Positions 1 to 8,605 of a stretch of DNA of 64,000 nucleotides are shown piece after piece. Position numbers and translations under genes: made by a program. The stretch is from Streptomyces sp. WMMB 322 (GTDB lineage: Bacteria; Actinomycetota; Actinomycetes; Streptomycetales; Streptomycetaceae): the NCBI RefSeq assembly GCF_900090145.1, contig NZ_FMHI01000003.1, positions 24,228 to 88,227 of the forward strand. Reading direction: 5' to 3'. Position 1 is the stretch's first letter; the number at the start of each line of letters is the position of its first letter. Below the pieces are notes generated by a model. It saw only the letters and a list, made by a program, of their open reading frames with translations. It ran no database searches and was not told the DNA's origin.

Positions 1-22
1 ACACAGATCACCCTCGAACTCG

Positions 23-95
<73 letters not shown>

Positions 96-262
96 AATAC
101 TGGTCCGTCGGGGGGGTTCGCCCCGCGGCGGCGTCGCCAACCTTACACGGCCTCTGCCACGTTCCGCCAAATCCGTTTCCGCCGTCTCCGGCGGTCCGGC
201 CGGGCCCGTCGCACCGCCGGGTACTGTCGACGCTCTCGCCGGCAGCCCGCCGCCGTCCGCCC

Positions 263-1690
263 GTGTTCCCGATGATCACGACTCCGGGGAGCCGCACCGC
301 CGTGAGCGCACTGCAGCAGTCCGCACAGAGCCGGTCCCGGGACCGCATCCCGCTGCCTGCCGCCGTGCTGCGGCGTCCGGTGCTGGTCGCTTGCGGTATC
401 TGCCTGGTCTCCTTCGCCGCGTTCTGGACGGCTCAGCGCGTGAGCGGGGTTTCCATGATCGACCTCATGGTCTACCGGGCCGAGGGCTGGACCGTCCGTA
501 CCGGTGGCGATCTGTACGCGATGCGCGCCACCTACGCGGATCTGCCCACTACGTATCCACCTTTCGCGGCACTGCTGTTCGTGCCGTTGACGCTGCTGGA
601 CGTCGCGCAGATGCGGACGTTGGGGACGGCGGGGAACCTGATCCTGCTGGTGGGGGTGGTCCACCTGTCCGTCACGACCCTGCGCATGAATGGAGGCCCG
701 GCCGGTTCCTCCCGCTTCACCGGTCTGCCCCGCCCGGCTGCCGTGCTGCTGATCTCGTCCGTCGCCGTGTGGTGCGAGCCGGTGTGGACGACGCTGCGCT
801 ACGGGCAGATCAATCTGCTCGTGACGGCACTCGTGCTGTGGGATCTCTCGCGCCGTCCCGGTCACCGCTTCGCGGGCGCGGGCATCGGCGTCGCCGCCGG
901 GATCAAGCTGACGCCGGCTCTTTTCGCGGTCTTCCTCGCGCTGTACGGAACAGTCCTGGCGGTACGCGGCCTGCGCGCCGGCCGCGGGCGGGCAGCGGCC
1001 TGGAACCGCCGGCTGCGGCAATCCGCGGTCGCCGCGGGGTCGTTCGCAGGGACCGTGCTGCTGGGCGCGCTGGTCCTGCCGTACGACTCGCGGCGGTTCT
1101 GGTTCGACGTCCTCTTCCGGTCGGACCGCGTCGGGCATGCGGAGATCACCGACAACCAGTCGCTGCGCGGGGTCGCGGCCCGGCTGCTGCACACCGGTGA
1201 TCCGGGGTGGCTCTGGCTCGTGACCGCCGTCCTGGTCGCCCTCTTCGGGCTGGCCGTCGCCGTCGCGGCGGCCTCGGCGGGCAGCCGGCGGCTGCCGTTC
1301 GCACCGGCGTGGGCGGCTCTGTCGTGCGCCTTCACCGCCCTGCTGGTGAGCCCCGTCTCGTGGTCGCACCACTGGGTGTGGTGCGTGCCTCTCGTGATGC
1401 TGCTGGGCGCCGAGGCGCTGGAACGCGAACGGACCGTGCCGTGGCGGGCATCGGCCGGCGCCGCGACGCTGCTGTTCTGTTCGTACGCGCTGTGGTGGGT
1501 GCCGCACGGCGAGCCCGGTCCGGTGAAGCCGGAACTCCACCAGACGGCCGGGGAGATGGCACTCTCGGCGCTCTATCCGGCCGGGGGCGTGGGCTTCCTG
1601 GTGCTGGCGGGCGTGCTGTCCGTACGGGCGCTGCGCAGGCCCGCCCCGTACGAGCCGGAGGCCGACCCCGCCGTGTCACGGGCAGGTTGA
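263..1690 (+). CDS. GT87 (DUF2029) polytopic mannosyltransferase-like protein
   Basis: 475-residue polytopic membrane protein with about ten hydrophobic helices. The family (GT87, PimE-like) uses polyprenyl-phosphate-mannose as donor and works on the outer face of the membrane. The first extracellular loop carries IDLMVYRAEGW; Asp67 is at the position expected for the catalytic aspartate. It is followed by the family-typical TYPPFAALLF segment. The start is GTG at 263; an ATG at 272 is an alternative, and neither has a strong RBS. The gene converges on the small zinc-protein gene 19 bp downstream and diverges from the tRNA. Family membership is clear; the acceptor (lipid, glycoprotein or wall glycan) cannot be told. 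Confidence 0.8.
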   Translation: MFPMITTPGSRTAVSALQQSAQSRSRDRIPLPAAVLRRPVLVACGICLVSFAAFWTAQRVSGVSMIDLMVYRAEGWTVRTGGDLYAMRATYADLPTTYPPFAALLFVPLTLLDVAQMRTLGTAGNLILLVGVVHLSVTTLRMNGGPAGSSRFTGLPRPAAVLLISSVAVWCEPVWTTLRYGQINLLVTALVLWDLSRRPGHRFAGAGIGVAAGIKLTPALFAVFLALYGTVLAVRGLRAGRGRAAAWNRRLRQSAVAAGSFAGTVLLGALVLPYDSRRFWFDVLFRSDRVGHAEITDNQSLRGVAARLLHTGDPGWLWLVTAVLVALFGLAVAVAAASAGSRRLPFAPAWAALSCAFTALLVSPVSWSHHWVWCVPLVMLLGAEALERERTVPWRASAGAATLLFCSYALWWVPHGEPGPVKPELHQTAGEMALSALYPAGGVGFLVLAGVLSVRALRRPAPYEPEADPAVSRAG

Positions 1691-1708
1691 CGGTCGGAGT
1701 CGGTGCCG

Positions 1709-1942
1709 TCAGGCGGTGACGAAGGAGTAGAAGCGCTTCAGGGTGCAGTGCTCGTCGAGCAGGCGGCCGTAGATGGGCTCTCCGTCCAACTCCCGGTAGG
1801 TTTCGATCGGATCGCCCTTTATGATCAGCGCCCGCGCGCAGTCCTCACACCAGAACTGGAATTCCGGGTTGACCGGTTCCATGTCGCGGACGACCGGCGT
1901 GCCGCTGCCACACCAGTCGCACTTCCGGCTGTGTGCGCCCAT
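1709..1942 (-). CDS. small zinc-binding protein, 77 aa
   Basis: Hypothetical 77-residue protein with two paired cysteine motifs, CDWCG near residue 8 and CEDC near residue 32, consistent with one structural zinc site. The remainder is acidic and ends in a short aromatic C-terminus (RFYSFVTA). It starts with ATG 6 bp after the stop of another small cysteine-motif gene (1949-2143), so the two are probably cotranscribed and perhaps translationally coupled. A GGGGCTGATGA stretch precedes the start. Function is unknown; the cysteine spacing resembles conserved actinobacterial zinc-ribbon proteins, which is inference only. Confidence 0.72.
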   Translation of the reverse strand: MGAHSRKCDWCGSGTPVVRDMEPVNPEFQFWCEDCARALIIKGDPIETYRELDGEPIYGRLLDEHCTLKRFYSFVTA

Positions 1943-1948
1943 CAGTCA

Positions 1949-2143
1949 TCAGCCCCAGCTGTGGCCGCAGGTCGTGCACACGTAGGAAACTCCTCCATTG
2001 TCGCCGAGCATCTGGGCAACGTCCGATGAACCGCATGCCGGACACAGCAACGTCCGTGACGACGCCACTGCCGGGCCGGCATCGGGACCTGTGCGCGGGT
2101 GGACCGTTTGCCGACTGTCCTCGATGAGGACCTCTGCCGACAT
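1949..2143 (-). CDS. small zinc-ribbon protein, 64 aa
   Basis: 64-residue protein whose C-terminal half is a treble-cleft-like zinc ribbon, CPACGSSD...CTTCGHSW, similar to the transcription-factor-S/RPB9 ribbon pattern. I chose the ATG at 2143 because GGGAGGG sits about 9 nt upstream; the frame stays open further upstream but without a comparable RBS. It is the first gene of a two-gene unit with the 77-aa protein. Role unknown; nucleic-acid binding is possible but not shown. Confidence 0.7.
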   Translation of the reverse strand: MSAEVLIEDSRQTVHPRTGPDAGPAVASSRTLLCPACGSSDVAQMLGDNGGVSYVCTTCGHSWG

Positions 2144-2542
2144 CGCACACGTCCCTCCCCTCGGCCTTCCCCCTCCGGCCATCACGATTCTGCCACGTTC
2201 TCCCACTGCTCAGGAGCCCTGGTCGGCGTTAGTCGACGGACCGCGTGGTGGGGCCGAGCCTCGCAGAATCGACGGAGCCGACGTCATTACGGTTCCGGCC
2301 TGCGCCTCAACGCACATGCCCGCGATGACGAACCTCGTAACCGAACACCCCGCAGATCCCTGAATGTTCCGGGTACGAACCCCACGGAAACCCCACAGCT
2401 GTGCCCACGGCCACCGCGAACCCCTCGTCCACCACCCGCTGTTGCGGACGACAAGGGACCGCCGCACCGACACCGGCCACATCCGGGCCGCAGGGACCGA
2501 CGCCTCGCGAGAAAGTCCCGCACCCCACGACGGGTGCCGGGA
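2144..2542. other. gene-free stretch before the hairpin array
   Basis: Between the 64-aa gene and the repeat array. Open frames on both strands here have no RBS and overlap low-complexity Arg/Pro/Ala-rich shadow translations. I see no RNA gene or terminator in it. Confidence 0.5.
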
Positions 2543-2740
2543 GCGAAGCCCCCGCAAGAGAACAACCCACCCCGACCACAACGGGGCCGCAGGGGGCGAA
2601 GCCGCCGCAAGAGAAACGACCCACCCCAACCACGACGGGGCCGCAGGGGGCGAAGCCCCCGCCCAAGGGGGGTGCCGGGGGCGAAGCCCCCGCCGGGGGT
2701 GCGGGTGGCGGAGCCCCCGCCCCGCGAGGCGAAGCCCCGC
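2543..2740. repeat. tandem array of GGGGGCGAAGCCCCC-type hairpins
   Basis: Two direct repeats of 53-54 bp (2543-2595 and 2596-2649) are followed by further partial units. Each unit contains the core GGGGCGAAGCCCC, a G/C stem closed by a GAA triloop; at least five such cores occur between 2541 and 2740. The array is non-coding and lies just downstream (in transcription sense) of the second tRNA-Ala copy. Confidence 0.75.
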
Positions 2741-2801
2741 AAAAAACAACGAGGGCGACCCCGTCCGCGCTTTCCGCGGACACAGATCACCCTCGAACTC
2801 G

Positions 2802-2874
<73 letters not shown>

Positions 2875-3010
2875 GGGCAGTTCACGCACCCCCGGACGTC
2901 CCGTACATCCGGCGGCCCCGCGAACGGGAGGAAGCCTAACCTGTGACCAGGCGGGATGGGAAATCAGCACCCGGCAACCTGCCAGGCCGGCGGCCGTGCA
3001 GGATCCGCCG

Positions 3011-3685
3011 TCAGTCGTCGTCCCCGAGGACCGGCTGCGGGAGCGTTCCCGCGTTGTGCTCCAGCAGCCGCCAGCCGCGCAGGCCCTCACCCAGCACGGA
3101 CCAGCAGCAGTTGGAGAGCCCGCCCAGCGCCTCCCATGTGTGGGGCACGAGGCCGAGCAGCCGTCCGATGGTCGTGCGGATGGTGCCGCCGTGGCTGACG
3201 ACGACGAGCGTGCCTCCGGCCGGCAGCTTCTCCGCGGTCCGCTCGACGACGGGCGCGGCCCGGTCGGCGACCTCGGTCTCCAGCTCGCCGCCGCCGCGCC
3301 GCACCGGCTCCCCGCGCTTCCATGCCGCGTACTCGTCGCCGTACCGCTCGACGATCTCCTCGTGCGTGAGGCCCTGCCACGCGCCCGCGTACGTCTCGCG
3401 CAGCGCCTCGTCGTGTGTCACGTCGAGCCCCGTGACGGAGGCGAGTTCGGCGGCCGTGTCGGCGGTTCGGCGCAGGTCGGACGCGAGGATCGCGTCCGGT
3501 CGCAGACCGGCGAGCAGCCGGGCGGCGCGGCGGGCCTGCTCCAGGCCCTCCGGGGTCAGCTCGATGTCGGTCGAGCCCTGGAACCGCCGCTCGAGGTTCC
3601 ACGCCGTCTGCCCGTGCCGCCAGAGCACGATTCTGCGGTCGCGGCGCACGGTCCCGGCCGGGGTGACGGCCGGCTGCGCCGTCAC
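3011..3685 (-). CDS. histidine phosphatase family protein
   Basis: 224-residue protein of the phosphoglycerate-mutase-like histidine phosphatase superfamily. RHGQT at residues 23-27 supplies the phospho-accepting His24; a later SHGGTIR supplies the second histidine, and RETYAGAWQGLTHEE contains the expected acid/base glutamate region. The GTG start at 3685 overlaps the rsfS stop by 4 bp (GTGA), which fixes the start and implies translational coupling. Related actinobacterial enzymes include glucosyl-3-phosphoglycerate phosphatase and broad sugar-phosphate phosphatases; the substrate is not decidable from sequence. Confidence 0.85.
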   Translation of the reverse strand: MTAQPAVTPAGTVRRDRRIVLWRHGQTAWNLERRFQGSTDIELTPEGLEQARRAARLLAGLRPDAILASDLRRTADTAAELASVTGLDVTHDEALRETYAGAWQGLTHEEIVERYGDEYAAWKRGEPVRRGGGELETEVADRAAPVVERTAEKLPAGGTLVVVSHGGTIRTTIGRLLGLVPHTWEALGGLSNCCWSVLGEGLRGWRLLEHNAGTLPQPVLGDDD

Positions 3686-4179
3686 CGCGTTCCTTCGCTT
3701 CCGTCCTGCCCGGACGCGGGCCCGTCGGGTGCGGAGGCCTCCGACCGGCCGTCGCCGCCGGTCTCGCCGCCGGCCTCCCTCACCGCGTGCTCGCGGCCCT
3801 TGCCGTGCGTCGCCTTGGCGTCCTCCGGCAGGTCGAGCTCGGGGCAGTCCTTCCAGAGCCGTTCCAGCGCGTAGAAGACCCGCTCCTCGCTGTGCTGCAC
3901 GTGCACCACGATGTCGACGAAGTCGAGAAGGACCCATCGTCCGTCACGTTCGCCCTCGCGGCGGGCCGGCTTGACGCCCTCCTCCTTCAGCAGCCGCTCC
4001 TCGATCTCGTCGACGATGGCCTTGACCTGCCGGTCGTTCGGCGCGGAGGCGAGGAGGAATGCGTCGGTGATGGCGAGGACGTCGCTGACGTCGTAGGCGA
4101 CGATGTCGTGCGCGAGCTTGTCCGCGGCCGCCTGGGCGGCGGCGTCGATCAGCTCGATGGAACGGTCAGTGGCGGTCAC
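3682..4179 (-). CDS. rsfS: ribosomal silencing factor RsfS
   Basis: 165-residue RsfS/Iojap/DUF143 protein. The family binds ribosomal protein L14 on the 50S subunit and blocks subunit joining during slow growth. The core VSDVLAITDAFLLASAPNDRQVKAIVDEIEE and WVLLDFVDIVVHVQH is intact (residues about 30-105), followed by a charged, low-complexity C-terminal tail typical of streptomycetes. The start is GTG at 4179, giving the usual MTATDRS-like N-terminus; a TTG at 4185 is possible. The RBS is weak. It lies downstream of nadD and the LCP gene in the order common in actinobacteria. Confidence 0.92.
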   Translation of the reverse strand: MTATDRSIELIDAAAQAAADKLAHDIVAYDVSDVLAITDAFLLASAPNDRQVKAIVDEIEERLLKEEGVKPARREGERDGRWVLLDFVDIVVHVQHSEERVFYALERLWKDCPELDLPEDAKATHGKGREHAVREAGGETGGDGRSEASAPDGPASGQDGSEGTR

Positions 4180-4255
4180 AGGCAAAGCTTTCGAATCGGG
4201 AAGCAGCGGTCATCTGTACGTATCAGCACCAGGATCTCACGGCCGGCCGGGGCTC

Positions 4256-5971
4256 TCACTCCTTGTAGTCCCGGCCCAGCACGACGCTCACGTCCGCGTT
4301 CGCCGCGCCCTTGCCCTTGCTCACCGCGTTCCCGGGCAGACCGAGGGTCTTTGCCACTTCCTCCGCCTTGGCCTTGAACTTGCCGTCGGAGTACGTGACC
4401 TGGGACCTCGCCTGAACCTTGCTGCCGGCCCCGCCCTTGACGACGGTGTAGCCGCTGTTGACCAGCGCCGCGTTGGCCGTGTCGTCGCTGCCGCGCTTGC
4501 CGCTGGCGTTGACGATCTTCACCCTGGGCGCCGCGTCCGGGTCGGTGTTCTTGACCGTGCCGCCGAGCACCTGCTTCACCAGGCCGTCACTCGTGCGCTC
4601 GCTGAGCGTGCCGTTCGCCCTCACGGGCAGCACCTGCGTCCGGTACGCGCCGCCCTTCGCCTGGCTCGCCAGCTTCGCGAGGGACGCGCCCAGCTCGGGC
4701 TCCGGCAGCGACGGGTCGGGGATCTGGCCGAGGGTCTCCACGGTCCTCGTCGCCGCCTCGGGGTCGCTGGAGAGCTTCCGCAGCGTCTGGTGCATGACCT
4801 CGCCGAAGCGCTCCAGCTGACGCGTCTGGGGCTCGCCCCTGCCCCGGTGGGTCGCGTAGGCGACCGCGGCGCGCCCGTCGAGCGTCTGCGCCCTGCCGCG
4901 CTCGACCAGCGGTTTGTCGCCCTTCTTCTCGCCGGGGACGGTGGCGTTCGCGTCGAGCTTGATACCGCCGACCAGCTCGACGAGGTTCTCCAGGTAAGGG
5001 GTGTCCAGCCGCCAGCTGCCCTTGATGTCGGCGCCCAGGAGCGTTCCGAGGGCCTCCCTGGTCGGTGCCGTCCCCTCGTCCTCGACGGCCTTCGCCAGGG
5101 TGGTCGTGGTGCCGTTCTCGCCGGAGACGGCGAGGGAGTTGGGGAGCAGCACGGTGTTGCCGCGCTTGGCCTCCGCGTTGTCCACGAGGAGCGCGGTCGA
5201 GCTGCCGCCGCCGTTCAGCGAGCGCAGATGCACGACGATCACGTCACGCTGCTGGCCGGCCGCCGTGGCGGCACCGCCCCGGTCGCCGCCCAGGCCGGGC
5301 AGCTTGCCCGCGTACCAGAGGTATCCGACGCCGCCGGACGCGATCATGACGAGAACGACGACGAGGAGGACGACACGGTTGCGGCCGCGGCGTTTGGCCT
5401 CCTCGCGGCGCTCTGTGCGGCTCTCACTGAACTTGAGCCAGTCGATGACGTCCTCGGAGTCGTCCGTGGGCTCCTCGACGAAGGAGAACTGCTCCGTGCG
5501 GTACCCGCTGTCGGGGGCCTGGCCCCGGCCGTCCGACTGGGTGCCGGCGCCGGTCGTGCCCGCGCCCGCGCCTGCGGAAGGCTGCTGCTGCGGGATCCAC
5601 TCCTGCCGGGACTGCTGCTGCGTGTGCTGCCGGCTTTGCTGCTGCGGCGACGGGTTCTGCGGGTACGGCTGCGGCGCCCCCTGCTGCGTGCCGTACGCGC
5701 CGTAACCCTCGTGCCCGCGGTAGTCCTCGTGCCCGCCGCGACCGTCATGGCCGCCGCGCCCGTCGTAGCCGTCGTACCCGTACCCCTGCGGCTCGGGCTG
5801 CCCCGGCTGCGTCGCCTGCCCCGGCTGTGCGGACTGCTGCCCGTACGGTCCGCTCTCCTCGTAGCCGTAGACGGGCTGTCCGTACTCGTCGTAGCCGAGG
5901 AACCGCGGCTCGTCGGGCCGCTGCCCGCCCTGCTGCTGTCCGTAGGGGTCGTATCCGTAGCGCTCGTTCAT
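4256..5971 (-). CDS. LCP-like membrane protein with LytR_C domain
   Basis: 571-residue type II membrane protein. Residues 1-190 are a Gly/Tyr/Gln-rich cytoplasmic tail with PYGQ and GYDG repeats, then a basic patch and one transmembrane segment at about 197-220. The extracellular part resembles a LytR-CpsA-Psr domain (about 235-395: [12 protein letters not shown], then [14 protein letters not shown] and [11 protein letters not shown]) followed by a LytR_C domain near 470-565. LCP enzymes attach anionic glycopolymers to peptidoglycan. The stretch that normally carries the IPRD arginine reads LLPNSLAVS here, so catalytic competence is doubtful. The ATG start overlaps the nadD stop by 4 bp. Confidence 0.85.
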   Translation of the reverse strand: MNERYGYDPYGQQQGGQRPDEPRFLGYDEYGQPVYGYEESGPYGQQSAQPGQATQPGQPEPQGYGYDGYDGRGGHDGRGGHEDYRGHEGYGAYGTQQGAPQPYPQNPSPQQQSRQHTQQQSRQEWIPQQQPSAGAGAGTTGAGTQSDGRGQAPDSGYRTEQFSFVEEPTDDSEDVIDWLKFSESRTERREEAKRRGRNRVVLLVVVLVMIASGGVGYLWYAGKLPGLGGDRGGAATAAGQQRDVIVVHLRSLNGGGSSTALLVDNAEAKRGNTVLLPNSLAVSGENGTTTTLAKAVEDEGTAPTREALGTLLGADIKGSWRLDTPYLENLVELVGGIKLDANATVPGEKKGDKPLVERGRAQTLDGRAAVAYATHRGRGEPQTRQLERFGEVMHQTLRKLSSDPEAATRTVETLGQIPDPSLPEPELGASLAKLASQAKGGAYRTQVLPVRANGTLSERTSDGLVKQVLGGTVKNTDPDAAPRVKIVNASGKRGSDDTANAALVNSGYTVVKGGAGSKVQARSQVTYSDGKFKAKAEEVAKTLGLPGNAVSKGKGAANADVSVVLGRDYKE

Positions 5972-6597
5972 GTCTGGGGCGCCTCCTCGTCCCCGTACAA
6001 CCCCCGCTTGTTGATGTAGCGCACGACGCCGTCCGGGACCAGATACCAGACCGGGTCCCCCCGCCGGACCCGCGCACGGCAGTCCGTCGAGGAGATGGAA
6101 AGCGCCGGGACCTCCACCAGCGACACCCCGCCGTCCGGCAGGCCCGGGTCGGTCAGTGCGTGCCCGGGCCGGGTGACGCCGATGAAGTGGGCCAGGGAGA
6201 ACAGCTCGTCGGCGTCGCGCCAGCCCAGGATCTGGGCGAGGGCGTCCGCGCCGGTGATGAAGAAGAGATCCGTGTCCGGATTGGCGGCTCTCAGATCACG
6301 CAGTGTGTCGATGGTGTAGGTGCGGCCGCCGCGGTCGATGTCGATGCGGCTGACCGAGAACTGCGGGTTGGAGGCCGTCGCGATGACCGTCATCAGATAG
6401 CGGTCCTCGGCCGGCGATACCTGCTGGTGACTCTTCTGCCACGGCTGCCCGGTCGGAACGAAGACGACTTCGTCGAGGTGGAAGCGCGTGGCCACCTCAC
6501 TGGCGGCGACGAGGTGCCCGTGGTGGATCGGGTCGAACGTCCCGCCCATCACTCCCAGCCGCCGCTTGCCGGTGCCGGGCACTATGTCCTCTCCCAT
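5968..6597 (-). CDS. nadD: nicotinate-nucleotide adenylyltransferase
   Basis: 209-residue NadD, converting nicotinate mononucleotide and ATP to deamido-NAD in NAD biosynthesis. It has the nucleotidyltransferase signature [11 protein letters not shown] at residues 18-28 and the C-terminal SISSTDCR that replaces the canonical ISSTxxR. Length and order (nadD, LCP, rsfS, phosphatase) are normal for streptomycetes. ATG at 6597 is annotated; a GTG at 6582 has the better Shine-Dalgarno (GGGAGAGG, 5 nt away) and would shorten the protein by five residues. Confidence 0.93.
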   Translation of the reverse strand: MGEDIVPGTGKRRLGVMGGTFDPIHHGHLVAASEVATRFHLDEVVFVPTGQPWQKSHQQVSPAEDRYLMTVIATASNPQFSVSRIDIDRGGRTYTIDTLRDLRAANPDTDLFFITGADALAQILGWRDADELFSLAHFIGVTRPGHALTDPGLPDGGVSLVEVPALSISSTDCRARVRRGDPVWYLVPDGVVRYINKRGLYGDEEAPQT

Positions 6598-6729
6598 GCG
6601 AGCCGACCTTATCCCCTCGGTCCGCGCTCCGCTGCTCCGCCTGCACGACGCACAGGCCGCGGGCGCACCGGGGCGGGGCGGCGTCCCGGCGCCACCGGAG
6701 GTCCGGGACGGCGGCGCACCGCGAGGAGG

Positions 6730-6897
6730 TCAGCGGTCCCGGTTGAAGCGAGTGGTGATCCACAGCAGCAGAAGCAGAGCCAGCAGCGCCCCGCCACCGG
6801 TGATGAAGGGGAGCACGGGGTCGTGGTCGCCCCCGTGCTCGCCGCCCTCGGAGGCCAGGACGGCGAAGGCGTGGTGGGCGGTGCTGGGAAGCGTCAT
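6730..6897 (-). CDS. small single-pass membrane protein, 55 aa
   Basis: 55 residues: a His/Gly/Glu-rich N-terminal half (EGGEHGGDHD) followed by one transmembrane helix of about 17 residues (ALLALLLLLWITT) and a basic end, FNRDR. It lies 132 bp upstream of nadD on the same strand. The ATG at 6897 lacks a clear RBS; the frame stays open upstream, but this start gives a compact membrane peptide. No function known; the His-rich segment could bind metal (inference). Confidence 0.7.
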   Translation of the reverse strand: MTLPSTAHHAFAVLASEGGEHGGDHDPVLPFITGGGALLALLLLLWITTRFNRDR

Positions 6898-7309
6898 CTC
6901 GGCAGGACCTATCCACGTGTGGGCCGGACAGTACGTTGTGTGCTGCACATCGTATGCGGGGGCCGCCGGCACTCCGACGCCACCTCTCGGTTCCCCTCCC
7001 GCACCGGGATCAGCCCCGCTCACGGCCGCGCTCACGGCCGCCCTCACGTCTCCGACCGCGGCTCCGTCCGCGGCTGGCCGGCTCCGCCCGGATCCCGGCA
7101 ACCCGGGCCCAGCGTCACGGTGTGTCCCAGTCGTCCCTCCGGCCACGCAACCTTCCGTGGCCCGGTGACGTCTCCTCCCGACATCCGGGGTTTCCCGCAG
7201 GGCGCGTTCGGCCCGGGATTCCGTTCCGGGCGCCCGGGCCTTTTCCCGGACAGGCCCTAGGCTGACCTCAATCCACCGCGAACGGTGACGAAGCGACAGG
7301 GGGAACGCG
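6898..7309. other. intergenic region between divergent genes
   Basis: 412 bp without a gene between the 55-aa membrane protein and the M48 protease. It has a 12-bp tandem duplication (CTCACGGCCGCG-like, 7019-7042) and a TAGGCT hexamer at 7258-7263 that could serve as a -10 for the protease gene, without a convincing -35. Nothing else is recognised. Confidence 0.45.
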
Positions 7310-8428
7310 ATGAGCGACACCACAGGCACCGAGCGGCTGCCCGGCCGCAACCGGCGCCGCTTCCCCGGGATCTCCTCCCGGGCGTACGAACATCCCTCGG
7401 ACCGCTCGGCGCTCGTCGCGCTGCGCAGGCTGAGCGGTTTCGACTCGGTCTTCAAGGCACTGAGCGGCCTGGTGACCGAGCGCAGCCTGAGGCTGCTCTT
7501 CCTCGCCAACTCGGTGCGCGTCAACGACGACCAGTTCGCCCATCTCAACTCGATGCTGCGGGACGCCTGTTACATACTGGACCTGGAGAAGGTCCCGCCG
7601 ATGTACGTCAGTCAGGACCCGAATCCGAACGCGATGTGCATCGGGCTCGACGCGCCCGTCATCGTCGTCACCACCGGTCTCGTCGAGCTGCTGGACGAGG
7701 AGGAGATGCGGGCCGTCGTCGGCCACGAGGTGGGCCACGCGCTGTCGGGGCACTCGGTCTACCGCACCATCCTGCTCTTCCTGACCAGTCTCGCGGTCAA
7801 GGTCGCGTGGATCCCGCTGGGCAACGTCGCGATCATGGCGATCGTGACGGCGCTGCGCGAATGGTTCCGCAAGTCCGAGCTGTCGGCGGACCGCGCGGGG
7901 CTGCTCGTCGGGCAGGATCTGCAGGCCTCACTGCGGGGGTTGATGAAGCTTGCGGGCGGCAACCACCTGCACGAGATGAACGTGGACTCCTTCCTCGCGC
8001 AGGCCGAGGAGTACGAGTCGGGCGGCGACATCCGCGACTCCGTGCTGAAGATCATGAACGTGATGCCGCGCAGCCACCCCTTCACGGCTGTGCGTGCGGC
8101 CGAGTTGAAGCGGTGGGCGGAGAGCCGCGACCACCAGCGGATCATGGACGGCCACTACGACCGGCGTGAGGACGACAAGCAGACATCCGTGTCCGACTCG
8201 TTCAAGCAGTCGGCCGGCCACTACACCGAGTCGTTCAAGAACAGCAAGGACCCGCTGGTGGGTCTCGTCCGCGACATCGCCGGTGGCGCCGGGGACCTGG
8301 GCGGCAAGCTGCGCGACACCTTCACCGGAAGGAACAGCGGAAGCGGCGACGGCGACGGCAATGGCAACGGCAGCGGTGGCGGTGGCGGTGGCAGCAAGGG
8401 CAACTCAGGCGGCGACAGCTCCAGTTAG
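7310..8428 (+). CDS. M48 family zinc metalloprotease
   Basis: 372-residue membrane-associated peptidase of the M48 (Ste24/HtpX) family. The zinc-binding HEVGH is near residue 140 and the third-ligand region KSELSADRAG lies about 50 residues later, with a hydrophobic segment in between (TILLFLTSLAVKVAWIPLG). The last 100 residues are not part of the protease fold and end in a Gly/Ser/Asn/Asp low-complexity tail. A GGGGGAACGCG stretch ahead of the ATG is the RBS. Presumed role: turnover of membrane proteins. A strong bidirectional terminator follows. Confidence 0.88.
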   Translation: MSDTTGTERLPGRNRRRFPGISSRAYEHPSDRSALVALRRLSGFDSVFKALSGLVTERSLRLLFLANSVRVNDDQFAHLNSMLRDACYILDLEKVPPMYVSQDPNPNAMCIGLDAPVIVVTTGLVELLDEEEMRAVVGHEVGHALSGHSVYRTILLFLTSLAVKVAWIPLGNVAIMAIVTALREWFRKSELSADRAGLLVGQDLQASLRGLMKLAGGNHLHEMNVDSFLAQAEEYESGGDIRDSVLKIMNVMPRSHPFTAVRAAELKRWAESRDHQRIMDGHYDRREDDKQTSVSDSFKQSAGHYTESFKNSKDPLVGLVRDIAGGAGDLGGKLRDTFTGRNSGSGDGDGNGNGSGGGGGGSKGNSGGDSSS

Positions 8429-8478
8429 GACGCGGGACGCGCCTCCCCCGGCACGCGCCCGGGGGCGCGGAGGTCCGG

Positions 8479-8516
8479 CCGGCCCTGCCCGTCGCGAAGG
8501 CGACCGGCAGGGCCGG
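8479..8516. terminator. bidirectional hairpin terminator
   Basis: Inverted repeat with 17-bp arms (8479-8495 and 8500-8516, one C/C mismatch) around a GAAG loop, between the convergent M48 and oxidoreductase genes. There is no U tract, as is usual in these genomes. Confidence 0.8.
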
Positions 8517-8605
8517 GGCGACTTCCGGACCTGCGCCGTTCCGGCTGTGGCTTTCTCGCACTCACCTACCGCGGCGGCGTTGCGCCCGGCCCCGACACCG
8601 CCCGG

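Noticed and set aside
2543..2740. CRISPR array
   Set aside because: Units are contiguous tandem repeats with no unique spacers and no cas genes in the window.
4103..6019. Long plus-strand frame over the LCP gene
   Set aside because: Antisense to a clearly identified protein; composition typical of shadows.
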